A stretch of 5,310 nt of DNA from Candidatus Eisenbergiella stercorigallinarum (GTDB lineage Bacteria > Bacillota > Clostridia > Lachnospirales > Lachnospiraceae), in contig DWUW01000369.1 of assembly GCA_019120525.1 (NCBI GenBank), positions 1 to 5,310 of the forward strand. The letters are read 5' to 3'. Shown here one piece after another: positions 1-5,310 of this stretch. The translations under genes and the position numbers were made by a program. The notes beneath the pieces are model-generated. The model saw nothing but the letters and a program-made list of their open reading frames with translations, was not told where the DNA came from and did no database searches. Numbering within the stretch: position 1 is the stretch's first letter; each line of letters starts with the position of its first letter.

Positions 1-1
1 C

Positions 2-514
2 GCGGTGATCTCCCTGGGAGGCACGGTCGTGAGCGCCTCCATCAAGATCGCGGGAGACGATTTTGACGAAGCCCTGGTCCGCTATATGAGAAAGAAGCAC
101 AATCTGCTCATCGGCGAACGGACGGCCGAGGATATCAAGATCAAGATCGGTTCCGCCTATAAGAGGCCGGAGCCGGATTATATGGACGTAAGAGGAAGGA
201 ATCTGGTAACGGGCCTTCCCAAGACGGTGAAGGTGTCCTCCGAGGAAACGGAGGAAGCGCTGAAGGAGCCCACGCTGCAGATCGTGGAAGCCATCCACGG
301 CGTTCTGGAGCGGACGCCTCCGGAGCTCGCGGCGGATATCGCCGACAGAGGCATCGTCCTGACGGGAGGCGGAAGCCTTCTGCGCGGGCTGGAGGAGCTG
401 ATCAGCGAGCGGACCGGGATCAATACCATGACCGCGGAGGATCCGATGACTGCCGTCGCCATCGGTACCGGAAAATATGTGGAATTCCTGGGCGGATATA
501 AGGACGAGATCTGA
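2..514 (+). CDS. mreB: Rod shape-determining protein MreB/Mbl family, C-terminal half (5' end outside window)
   Basis: Bacterial actin homologue that forms membrane-associated filaments guiding the elongation cell-wall synthesis machinery. Only the last 170 residues are in the window; family members are usually about 330-345 residues, so roughly half is missing upstream. The fragment opens in the ISLGG segment. It continues with the family's GDDFDEALVRY stretch (fragment residues 18-28), then NLLIGERTAEDIKIKIGSA (about 34-52), typical of MreB subdomain IIB. The actin-fold adenosine-binding signature IVLTGGGSLLRGLEEL is at about 118-133, and the DPMTAVAIGTGK tail follows. The reading frame enters at base 2; the GTG at 5-7 is an internal valine codon, not a start. 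Clostridia often carry MreB and Mbl paralogues, and this half does not separate them. A gap of 140 bases with a strong hairpin separates it from recD2. The family assignment is firm; the paralogue is uncertain. Confidence 0.93.
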   Translation, partial: AVISLGGTVVSASIKIAGDDFDEALVRYMRKKHNLLIGERTAEDIKIKIGSAYKRPEPDYMDVRGRNLVTGLPKTVKVSSEETEEALKEPTLQIVEAIHGVLERTPPELAADIADRGIVLTGGGSLLRGLEELISERTGINTMTAEDPMTAVAIGTGKYVEFLGGYKDEI

Positions 515-570
515 AAAAACGCAGGCTGCGGATCGGCGGAGGCTGAGGCGCGGCAGGACAGAAAGTGATT

Positions 571-597
571 AGGGGCTGCTCCGTGGGAGCAGCCCCT
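571..597 (+). terminator. Perfect 12-bp GC-rich hairpin between mreB and recD2, terminator-like but lacking a T-tract
   Basis: The arm AGGGGCTGCTCC (571-582) and the arm GGAGCAGCCCCT (586-597) are exact reverse complements around a three-base loop GTG. Its place 57 bases after the mreB stop and its stem composition are what one expects of an intrinsic terminator. However, the bases that follow (GCCGGTATCAGG) contain no T-run, and the opposite strand offers only a weak one (AATCACTTTCTG). It may therefore be a weak or factor-assisted terminator, a decayed one, or an RNA element that protects the mreB 3' end or modulates recD2 expression. The structure is certain from the sequence; its function is inferred. 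Confidence 0.5.
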
Positions 598-639
598 GCC
601 GGTATCAGGGCGGATTGCCAAACTGCAGCCGGCATCAGG
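598..639 (+). repeat. Imperfect 12-base direct repeat GCCGGYATCAGG, two copies 31 bases apart
   Basis: GCCGGTATCAGG at 598-609 recurs as GCCGGCATCAGG at 628-639, with one mismatch. The first copy abuts the 3' foot of the hairpin at 571-597 and the second ends 15 bases before the recD2 ATG. Such a pair could be a small duplication or a pair of binding sites in the leader. Two short GC-rich copies could also arise by chance. No further copy was noticed elsewhere in the window. Confidence 0.4.
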
Positions 640-644
640 ACGCC

Positions 645-651
645 GGGGGTG
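645..651 (+). promoter_or_regulatory. Probable ribosome binding site for recD2 (GGGGGTG)
   Basis: A G-rich run, GGGGGTG, lies three bases before the ATG at 655 and supports that start. It is not a textbook GGAGG and the spacing is short. An alternative in-frame GTG at 565 has AGGA at 555-558 with six-base spacing, so this site favours the 655 start without proving it. The start of recognisable RecD2 similarity right after 655 is the stronger argument. Confidence 0.45.
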
Positions 652-654
652 AAG

Positions 655-2934
655 ATGGAGAAGGTATCCGGATATGTGGAGCATATCATATACAGGAATA
701 CGGAGAATGGCTATACCGTTTTTGAGCTGATCGCGGACGGGGAGGAGATCACCTGTGTCGGAAGCTTTCAGGCCATCGACGAGGGAGAGGGGCTGGAGCT
801 TTCCGGCGGCTATGTGGAGCATGCCGTGTACGGCAGCCAGTTTAAGGTGGAAAGCTATGAGGAAACCCTGCCGGAGGATGAACAGAGCATGGAACGGTAT
901 CTGGGTTCCGGTGCCGTCCGTGGCGTGGGCCCCTCCCTGGCGGCCAGGATCGTGAAGAAATTCGGGAAGGATACCTTCCGCATCGTGGAGCAGGAGCCGG
1001 AGCGGCTGGCCGAGGTGAAGGGGATCAGCGAGCGGAAGGCCATGGAGATCAGCGCGCAGATGGAAGAAAAGAAGGACCTGCGCGCGGCTATGATCTACCT
1101 GCAGAAATACGGGATCTCCAACGCGCTGGCCATGCGCATTTACCAGACCTATAAAGAACAGGTCTACCATATCCTGGAGGAAAATCCCTACCGCCTTGCG
1201 GAGGATATCGACGGCATCGGCTTCCGGCGGGCGGATGAGCTCGCGGCGCGGATCGGGATCCACACGGATTCGGATTTCCGCGTCAGGAGCGGGATCCTTT
1301 ATGCCCTGCAGCTGGCCGCCGCGGATGGGAATACCTGTCTTCCGAAGGCGGCGCTTCTGGAAAAGGCAGCGCAGCTTCTGGGGCTTCCCGGGGAATATGT
1401 AAGCCTGCAGCTTCCCAACCTGGCGATGGAGCGGAAGCTGGTGATCCGCCAGACTGACGGAGAGGACCTCGTCTACGCGGCGTCCCTGTATTACGCGGAG
1501 CTTTCCTGCGCCAGGCTGCTTGCGGACCTGAATATGAGCTTCGTCCCGCCGGAAGGGCTTCTGCCGTCGGAGGAGGAGAAGCTGCTTTGTGACATTGAGA
1601 AGCTGGCCCGCAGATCGGGGATCGAGCTGGAGGCGCTGCAGCAGCAGGCCGTTCTGGAATGTGTGAAAAACGGCGTAATGATCCTGACCGGAGGGCCCGG
1701 GACGGGAAAGACCACCACCATCAATACGGTCATCCGCTATTTTGAGGCGGAGGGGATGGATCTTCTGCTGGCCGCGCCAACAGGACGCGCCGCAAAGCGC
1801 ATGACCGAGGCCACGGGGTATGAGGCGCGCACCATCCACAGGCTGCTGGAGCTTTCCGGGATCCCGGAGGAAAATGGAAGCGGCGGACTTTCCATGAATC
1901 GGGCGCGCTTTGAACGCAACGCCGACAATCCGCTGGAGGCTGACGTGGTGATCGTGGACGAAATGTCCATGGTGGATATCCAGCTGTTCCAGTCGCTTTT
2001 AAAGGCAGTATCTCCCGGGACCAGGCTGGTGCTGGTGGGGGATGTGAACCAGCTGCCCTCCGTGGGGCCAGGCCAGGTCCTGCGGGATCTGATCGAAAGC
2101 CGGGCTTTCCCGGTGGTGGAGCTGAAGAAGATCTTCCGCCAGGCGGGGGAAAGCGATATCGTGGTCAACGCCCACAGGATCAACGAGGGGAAGGAGATCG
2201 CGCTGGACAATAAAAGCAGGGATTTCTTTTTCCTTCAAAGGGATAATGTGCAGGTGATCTACAAGCATATGATCCTTCTGATCCGGGAAAAGCTTCCCGG
2301 CTATGTGCATGCCGGCCCTTTTGATATCCAGGTGCTCACGCCCATGCGCAAGGGAAACCTGGGGGCGGAGACCCTGAACGGGATCCTCCAGGCCTATCTG
2401 AACCCGAAGACAGACTCCAAAAAGGAATACCAGTCTCCCGATACGCTTTTCCGGGAGGGCGATAAGGTGATGCAGACGAAGAACAATTACCAGCTGGAAT
2501 GGGAGGTTGTGAGCCGGTACGGGATTCCGGTGGACCATGGCGTGGGAATCTTCAACGGGGATATGGGCGTCGTCCGGCAGATCGATCCATTTGCCCGGAC
2601 CATGACGGTGGAATTCGACGAACAGCGCCGGGTGACCTATTCCTTTGAGCAGACGGCGGAGCTGGAGCTCGCTTACGCTATCACCATCCACAAGTCGCAG
2701 GGAAGCGAGTATCCGGCGGTGATCATGCCGCTTCTGGGTGGGCCGAAGATGCTGTTTAACAGAAATCTCCTTTATACGGGAGTGACAAGAGCGAGGGACT
2801 GCGTGACGATTCTGGGGAGCAGCCAGGTGGTCCTTGACATGATCAGAAACGAAAGCGAGGCGAAGCGTTTTACAGGGCTGGACGCGAGGATCCGGGAAAT
2901 CATGGCGGTAAAGGAGCCGGATGAAAGAACATGA
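655..2934 (+). CDS. recD2: RecD2-type ATP-dependent 5'-3' DNA helicase (SF1B, not part of a RecBCD complex)
   Basis: Cytosolic DNA helicase of the RecD2 (YrrC) family, linked in other Firmicutes and Deinococcus to DNA repair, mismatch tolerance and replication fork maintenance. The 759-residue length fits the family (about 715-800). The N-terminal domain carries helix-hairpin-helix-like segments: GVGPSLAARIVKKFG from about 90, VKGISERKAMEI from 121 and IDGIGFRRADELA from 185. The helicase core shows Walker A GGPGTGKTTT (346-355, lysine 352), APTGRAAKR (motif Ia), VIVDEMSMVD with DE at 435-436, GDVNQLPSVGPG from 462, KKIFRQ with FRQ at 494-496, VLTPMRKGNLG from 560, the FNGDMGVV segment of the SH3-like insertion, IHKSQGSE with HKSQGSE at 679-685, and LLYTGVTRAR (705-714). 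All catalytic motifs look intact. The ATG at 655 is preferred because similarity starts there (MEKVSGYVEHIIYRN). The frame stays open upstream to a GTG at 565, but that stretch is encoded by the hairpin and repeat. The 3' end overlaps comF by 14 bases. Confidence 0.96.
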   Translation: MEKVSGYVEHIIYRNTENGYTVFELIADGEEITCVGSFQAIDEGEGLELSGGYVEHAVYGSQFKVESYEETLPEDEQSMERYLGSGAVRGVGPSLAARIVKKFGKDTFRIVEQEPERLAEVKGISERKAMEISAQMEEKKDLRAAMIYLQKYGISNALAMRIYQTYKEQVYHILEENPYRLAEDIDGIGFRRADELAARIGIHTDSDFRVRSGILYALQLAAADGNTCLPKAALLEKAAQLLGLPGEYVSLQLPNLAMERKLVIRQTDGEDLVYAASLYYAELSCARLLADLNMSFVPPEGLLPSEEEKLLCDIEKLARRSGIELEALQQQAVLECVKNGVMILTGGPGTGKTTTINTVIRYFEAEGMDLLLAAPTGRAAKRMTEATGYEARTIHRLLELSGIPEENGSGGLSMNRARFERNADNPLEADVVIVDEMSMVDIQLFQSLLKAVSPGTRLVLVGDVNQLPSVGPGQVLRDLIESRAFPVVELKKIFRQAGESDIVVNAHRINEGKEIALDNKSRDFFFLQRDNVQVIYKHMILLIREKLPGYVHAGPFDIQVLTPMRKGNLGAETLNGILQAYLNPKTDSKKEYQSPDTLFREGDKVMQTKNNYQLEWEVVSRYGIPVDHGVGIFNGDMGVVRQIDPFARTMTVEFDEQRRVTYSFEQTAELELAYAITIHKSQGSEYPAVIMPLLGGPKMLFNRNLLYTGVTRARDCVTILGSSQVVLDMIRNESEAKRFTGLDARIREIMAVKEPDERT
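2911..2916 (+). promoter_or_regulatory. Ribosome binding site of comF (AAGGAG), inside the end of recD2
   Basis: AAGGAG (AAAGGAG with the base before) sits four bases ahead of the ATG at 2921, within the last codons of recD2. It fixes the comF start and means ribosomes finishing recD2 can pass directly to comF. The out-of-frame ATG at 2931, which overlaps the recD2 stop, is not the start because it leads into a different frame. Confidence 0.75.
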
Positions 2935-3718
2935 GAAGAAAAGAAACCTGCCGTTTATTCTGAAAAAAGGAGCCGCGGGACGTTTGCCCGCCGTGCCGGA
3001 GGCCGCTTTGCGCGCCGGCAGGATCCTGACGGAGCTGCTGTTCCCGGGGAGGTGCCCGGTCTGTGACAGGCCTGTGGAGCCTCCGGGAGGCGACATCTGC
3101 GGCGGCTGTGAGGGGACGCTTGTCCGGATCCGGGAGCCCAGATGCCAAAAATGCGGGAAGCAGCTGCAGGATGCGGGCGCGGAATACTGCTATGACTGCG
3201 GCCGCAGCAGGCATGTCTACGACAGGGGGGCCGCCCTGTATACCTACGCCTGTATCCGCCGGACGATCTACCGGTTCAAGTACAGGGGGCGCAGGGAATA
3301 TGCCGTTTTCCTGGGCCGCGCGCTTGCGGAAAACCTGGGAGGGCTGATCCTTTCCTGGCGTCCGGACGCCCTGGTCCCGGTCCCGCTCCATCCGGAAAGG
3401 GAACGGGACAGAGGATACAACCAGGCGGAGCTTCTTGCGCTGCAGCTGGGGAAAAGGCTCGGGATCCCCGTCCTATCCGGGTATCTTGCCCGGGTGAAAA
3501 ATACCCGTCCGCAGAAGGAACTGGAAGGGGCGGCACGCCAAAATAATTTGAAAAAAGCTTTTAAAATAGTGCAGGATGATGTAAAATTAAATACGATTGT
3601 AATCATTGACGATATCTATACTACGGGCAGCACGATCGACGCTGCCGCGCTGGAGTGCCGGAAAGCGGGAGTACAGCGTGTGTTTTTTATCGCTCTCGCG
3701 ATTGGAAAGGGGCTGTAG
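2921..3718 (+). CDS. comF: ComF family protein (zinc ribbons plus phosphoribosyltransferase fold)
   Basis: Homologue of ComFC/GntX, a cytosolic protein needed for natural transformation in several bacteria, probably in handling incoming single-stranded DNA. Of its 265 residues, the N-terminal part has eight cysteines in four CxxC pairs: 45/48, 60/63, 75/78 and 90/93. These fit one or two zinc-binding ribbons. The C-terminal part is a type I phosphoribosyltransferase-like domain: DALVPVPLHPERERDRGYNQ from 149 is the typical ComF block, and VIIDDIYTTGST (227-238) is the PRPP-binding loop with its two aspartates. The first 40 residues or so are basic and poorly recognisable. It overlaps recD2 by 14 bases and has a good AAGGAG site, so the two are probably translationally coupled. 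No comFA helicase gene is visible. Bases 3541-3620, encoding the approach to the PRPP loop, are strikingly AT-rich compared with the rest of the gene. Family assignment is firm; a role in competence in this organism is inferred. Confidence 0.94.
   Translation: MKEHEKKRNLPFILKKGAAGRLPAVPEAALRAGRILTELLFPGRCPVCDRPVEPPGGDICGGCEGTLVRIREPRCQKCGKQLQDAGAEYCYDCGRSRHVYDRGAALYTYACIRRTIYRFKYRGRREYAVFLGRALAENLGGLILSWRPDALVPVPLHPERERDRGYNQAELLALQLGKRLGIPVLSGYLARVKNTRPQKELEGAARQNNLKKAFKIVQDDVKLNTIVIIDDIYTTGSTIDAAALECRKAGVQRVFFIALAIGKGL
3541..3620. other. AT-rich patch within comF
   Basis: By hand count 18 of these 80 bases are G or C (about 22%), against 36 of 60 (60%) in the preceding 60 bases. The patch uses AAA, AAT, TTT, ATA and TTA codons that are scarce in the flanking genes, and it holds the palindrome AAAAGCTTTT at 3553-3562. 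The protein frame and the conserved VIIDDIYTTGST loop are uninterrupted, so this is not an insertion or frameshift. A recombined stretch or a DNA/RNA-level function, such as an internal promoter or translation effect, is possible. TAAAAT (3582-3587) and TATACT (3617-3622) resemble -10 boxes, but neither has a good -35 at proper spacing. Confidence 0.6.
3706..3712 (+). promoter_or_regulatory. Ribosome binding site for the 133-residue membrane protein gene (AAAGGGG)
   Basis: AAAGGGG overlaps the last codons of comF and lies ten bases before the ATG at 3723. It supports that ATG over the TTG at 3606 in the same frame, which lies inside the comF PRPP-loop coding region with no good site. Confidence 0.5.
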
Positions 3719-3722
3719 ACGC

Positions 3723-4124
3723 ATGATCAACGAGAAAAAGGTAGCGGTCATGACCAGGATGGCGGCGTACGAGGCGGGAGATGGAAAGAAAGACCGCCGG
3801 ATCTGCAGCTTTTTCAGGAGCGATTTTGTAGGGTTCCAGCTTCTGAAGACCTGGATCGCGGTCACGGCCGCGTTCTGCATGCTGGCCGGGATCTGGCTGC
3901 TTTACAGGCTGGATGAGATCACGGCGGTCTTTTACGCGATGGATGTGGACGCCCTTGCGGCGCTGGGGAAGGAAGCGCTTGCCGCGTACGGGATCCTGTG
4001 CGGGGGATATCTTCTGGTTACCTGGCTGGCGGCGCATGTTGTTTACGCGAAGGCCTATAAAGCGTCAGCCGAGTTCGCCCGGATGCTGGCCCAGGTCGAC
4101 GGAAGCGGGGAAGAAGAGGAGTAG
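3723..4124 (+). CDS. Small protein of unknown function with two predicted membrane helices
   Basis: I do not recognise a characterised family. I recall similar conserved hypothetical proteins in Lachnospiraceae, but no function. The 133-residue product has a charged N-terminal segment (residues 1-40) including VAVMTRMAAYEAGDGKKDRR and an aromatic FFRSDF patch (30-35). A first hydrophobic helix spans about 44-61 (WIAVTAAFCMLAGIWLLY). A loop with several acidic residues and alanines follows at 62-87, and a second helix at about 88-108. The short C-terminal tail ends in GSGEEEE. No signal-peptide cleavage site is evident, so it should be an inner-membrane protein, plausibly with both ends in the cytoplasm. 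It starts four bases after the comF stop, behind AAAGGGG, and is 31 bases from the next membrane protein gene, so it is very likely in the same operon as the downstream cdaA block. Function is unknown; coding status is well supported by position, frame and composition. Confidence 0.85.
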   Translation: MINEKKVAVMTRMAAYEAGDGKKDRRICSFFRSDFVGFQLLKTWIAVTAAFCMLAGIWLLYRLDEITAVFYAMDVDALAALGKEALAAYGILCGGYLLVTWLAAHVVYAKAYKASAEFARMLAQVDGSGEEEE

Positions 4125-4144
4125 GGCGTGGGCCGTATTCCTGT

Positions 4145-4150
4145 GAGGGA
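4145..4150 (+). promoter_or_regulatory. Ribosome binding site of the 328-residue membrane protein gene (GAGGGA)
   Basis: GAGGGA lies five bases before the ATG at 4156, in the 31-base gap after the preceding gene. It supports this start, which places a short amphipathic segment ahead of the first membrane helix. Confidence 0.6.
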
Positions 4151-4155
4151 CATTT

Positions 4156-5142
4156 ATGACAACATTGCTTGTGGCGCGGGAATATATCCGCAATTTTTAT
4201 GTAAAATATGAGGAATATGCCATACCGGCGCTGAAGTTCCTGCTGGCTCTGGCGAGCCTGCTGATGATCAACGGGCAGCTTGGCTATATGGGACAGCTCA
4301 ACAAGGCGGCGGCAGTCCTGATCGTGGCGCTGATCTGTTCCTTTATGCCGAAGAATTTTATGCTGTTCGTTGCGGCCGGATTTGTGACGCTGCATCTGTA
4401 TGAGGTGTCGCTGGAATGCGCGGGCGTGGCGCTTGCGGTTTTTCTGCTGCTTTTCCTTCTCTATTTCCGGTTTACGCCGGGAGAGACGGTGATGGTGCTG
4501 ATCACGCCGCTCCTTTTTATCCTCCGGATCCCTTATGCGGCGCCGATCCTGGCGGGGCTTCTCGGAAACCCGCTTTCGGCTGTCACGGTAGCCTGCGGCG
4601 TGATCGTTTATTATCTGGTCAGCTACATGAGCATGAACGCTTCCCTGCTGAGCGCTTCCGCGGCGGAATCCATACTTGTCCGGATCCGGGAGATCCTGGA
4701 CGGCGTATTCGGAAACCGGGAGATGGTGATCATTGCCGCCGCGTTCGCGGTGACGACGATCCTGGTGTATCTGGTAAGGAGGCTGTCCGTGGATTATTCC
4801 TGGACGATCGCGATCATCTCAGGCGCGCTTCTGGATATCGTCGTGATCCTGGTCGGGGATCTGATCTATGACGCGGATTTTTCCATTCCCGGACTGCTCC
4901 TCGGAAGCGTCGGGGGAGCCCTGGTCGCGTTCCTGGTCCAGTTTTTCCGGTTTAACCTGGATTATTCCCGGACGGAAAAGGTACAGTTTGAGGATGATGA
5001 GTATTATTATTACGTGAAGGCGGTGCCGAAGATGACGGTGTCCACGCCGGAAAAGAAGGTAAAGAAAATAACCACGCAGCGCGGGAACCGCAGAGTGAAG
5101 CATACGAATATGCGGGACGCTGCACACAGACAGCGGGAATAG
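4156..5142 (+). CDS. Polytopic membrane protein of unknown function, directly upstream of cdaA
   Basis: A 328-residue integral membrane protein with no characterised family that I recognise. Hydrophobic segments lie at about residues 24-40, 49-65, 67-84, 88-106, 111-137 (probably two short helices around a proline), 140-157, 189-207, 215-237 and 243-264, giving eight to ten helices. A soluble stretch (about 160-188, including SAAESILVRIREILDGVFGN) divides the helices into two groups. The cytoplasmic-looking tail (265-328) begins with an acidic and tyrosine-rich block, FEDDEYYYYVKAVPK (278-292). It ends strongly basic (KKVKKI, RGNRRVK, HRQRE). I recall the tyrosine block being conserved in Lachnospiraceae homologues, which I could not verify. 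There is no Walker motif or transporter signature. The gene has a good GAGGGA site, and cdaA starts six bases after its stop, so co-expression with the diadenylate cyclase is expected. A link to c-di-AMP or cell-envelope homeostasis is inferred from position only. Confidence 0.9.
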   Translation: MTTLLVAREYIRNFYVKYEEYAIPALKFLLALASLLMINGQLGYMGQLNKAAAVLIVALICSFMPKNFMLFVAAGFVTLHLYEVSLECAGVALAVFLLLFLLYFRFTPGETVMVLITPLLFILRIPYAAPILAGLLGNPLSAVTVACGVIVYYLVSYMSMNASLLSASAAESILVRIREILDGVFGNREMVIIAAAFAVTTILVYLVRRLSVDYSWTIAIISGALLDIVVILVGDLIYDADFSIPGLLLGSVGGALVAFLVQFFRFNLDYSRTEKVQFEDDEYYYYVKAVPKMTVSTPEKKVKKITTQRGNRRVKHTNMRDAAHRQRE

Positions 5143-5145
5143 GGG
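5141..5145 (+). promoter_or_regulatory. Probable ribosome binding site of cdaA (AGGGG), overlapping the preceding stop codon
   Basis: AGGGG starts inside the TAG stop of the upstream gene and stands only three bases from the ATG at 5149. The spacing is short, so cdaA may depend on translation of the upstream membrane protein gene for efficient initiation. Confidence 0.45.
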
Positions 5146-5148
5146 AAA

Positions 5149-5310
5149 ATGGAACTGATCAGATCCTTTGCGGACAATTATCTGGCACATGTGCCGACGT
5201 TGAAAATAACGGATATCATTGAGATTCTCATCATTTCCTTTGTGGTGTACCACATTATGGTGTGGATCAGGAACACCAAGGCGTGGGTCTTTGTAAAAGG
5301 CGTGATCTTC
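5149..5310 (+). CDS. cdaA: Diadenylate cyclase CdaA, N-terminal fragment (3' end outside window)
   Basis: CdaA (DacA) is the membrane-bound enzyme that condenses two ATP into cyclic di-AMP, which in Firmicutes controls potassium and osmolyte transport and cell-wall homeostasis. Only the first 54 residues are present. They match the family's N-terminus: a short leader, then a first membrane helix in TDIIEILIISFVVYHIMVWI (about 21-40), followed by RNTKAWVFVKGVIF (41-54), equivalent to the family's 'RGTRA..LLKG' segment. Two more helices and the catalytic DAC domain would lie beyond the window, so activity cannot be judged. The ATG at 5149 is six bases after the upstream stop. In many Firmicutes cdaA is followed by cdaR (YbbR) and glmM; whether that holds here cannot be seen. 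The call rests on the N-terminal pattern, which is distinctive but short. Confidence 0.9.
   Translation, partial: MELIRSFADNYLAHVPTLKITDIIEILIISFVVYHIMVWIRNTKAWVFVKGVIF

Noticed and set aside
615..645. TTGCCA at 615-620 as a -35 box for a recD2 promoter
   Set aside because: No -10-like hexamer occurs 16-18 bases downstream, where the sequence is GC-rich.
649..654. GTG at 649 as the recD2 start
   Set aside because: It would add only two residues and would use up the G-run that serves as the ribosome site; ATG 655 is more likely.
178..1839. A 553-codon open frame on the minus strand across mreB and recD2
   Set aside because: It is antisense to two clearly conserved genes, its product is a low-complexity mix rich in Arg, His, Leu and Pro with no recognisable motif, and long antisense frames are common in GC-rich coding DNA.
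1999..3096. A 365-codon minus-strand open frame across recD2 and comF
   Set aside because: Same reasoning: it is the shadow of conserved sense genes, spans their overlap and has no family-like motifs.
2900..3391. A 163-codon minus-strand open frame opposite comF
   Set aside because: It is antisense to the zinc-ribbon and phosphoribosyltransferase coding region; its composition is typical of a shadow frame.
3559..3622. Sigma-A promoter in the AT-rich patch using TAAAAT 3582-3587 or TATACT 3617-3622
   Set aside because: The best -35 candidate for the first (TTTTAA at 17-base spacing) matches only about half of TTGACA, and the second has none at suitable spacing. Neither has an extended -10 TG. 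Kept only as a possibility in the patch entry.
3606..3722. Longer version of the 133-residue protein starting at TTG 3606
   Set aside because: The extra part lies entirely over the conserved comF PRPP loop and C-terminus, and the ATG at 3723 has its own ribosome binding site.
4416..4871. A 151-codon plus-strand frame inside the 328-residue membrane protein gene
   Set aside because: It is an out-of-frame reading rich in Gly, Arg, Asp and Pro. The hydrophobic-helix pattern belongs to the other frame.

Overview
The window reads as a chromosomal segment of a fairly GC-rich Clostridia member, most likely Lachnospiraceae. The basis is protein similarity as I remember it and the gene order mreB, recD2, comF, two membrane proteins, cdaA; no database was searched. 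All supported genes lie on the + strand and are tightly packed. There are no RNA genes, CRISPR arrays, insertion sequences or signs of a mobile element.

Layout: (1) The 3' half of an MreB-type actin gene ends at 514. (2) A 140-base gap (515-654) holds a perfect 12-bp GC-rich hairpin without a T-tract and an imperfect 12-base direct repeat. (3) recD2 (655-2934) encodes a complete RecD2-type 5'-3' DNA helicase with all main SF1B motifs. (4) comF (2921-3718) overlaps recD2 by 14 bases and encodes a zinc-ribbon plus phosphoribosyltransferase-fold competence-type protein; its 3' part contains a sharply AT-rich patch. (5) A 133-residue protein with two predicted membrane helices (3723-4124) and (6) a 328-residue polytopic membrane protein (4156-5142) follow; neither has a function I recognise. 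(7) The first 54 codons of cdaA, the membrane diadenylate cyclase, start at 5149 and run off the window.

From recD2 onward the genes are separated by 4 to 31 bases or overlap, each with a Shine-Dalgarno-like sequence, so they probably form one operon: DNA metabolism (recD2-comF) followed by a membrane/second-messenger block (two unknowns and cdaA). The only convincing candidate for a transcriptional boundary is the hairpin between mreB and recD2. The least explained part is the pair of membrane proteins directly upstream of cdaA. They are candidates for membrane partners of c-di-AMP synthesis, but this rests only on gene position and topology.
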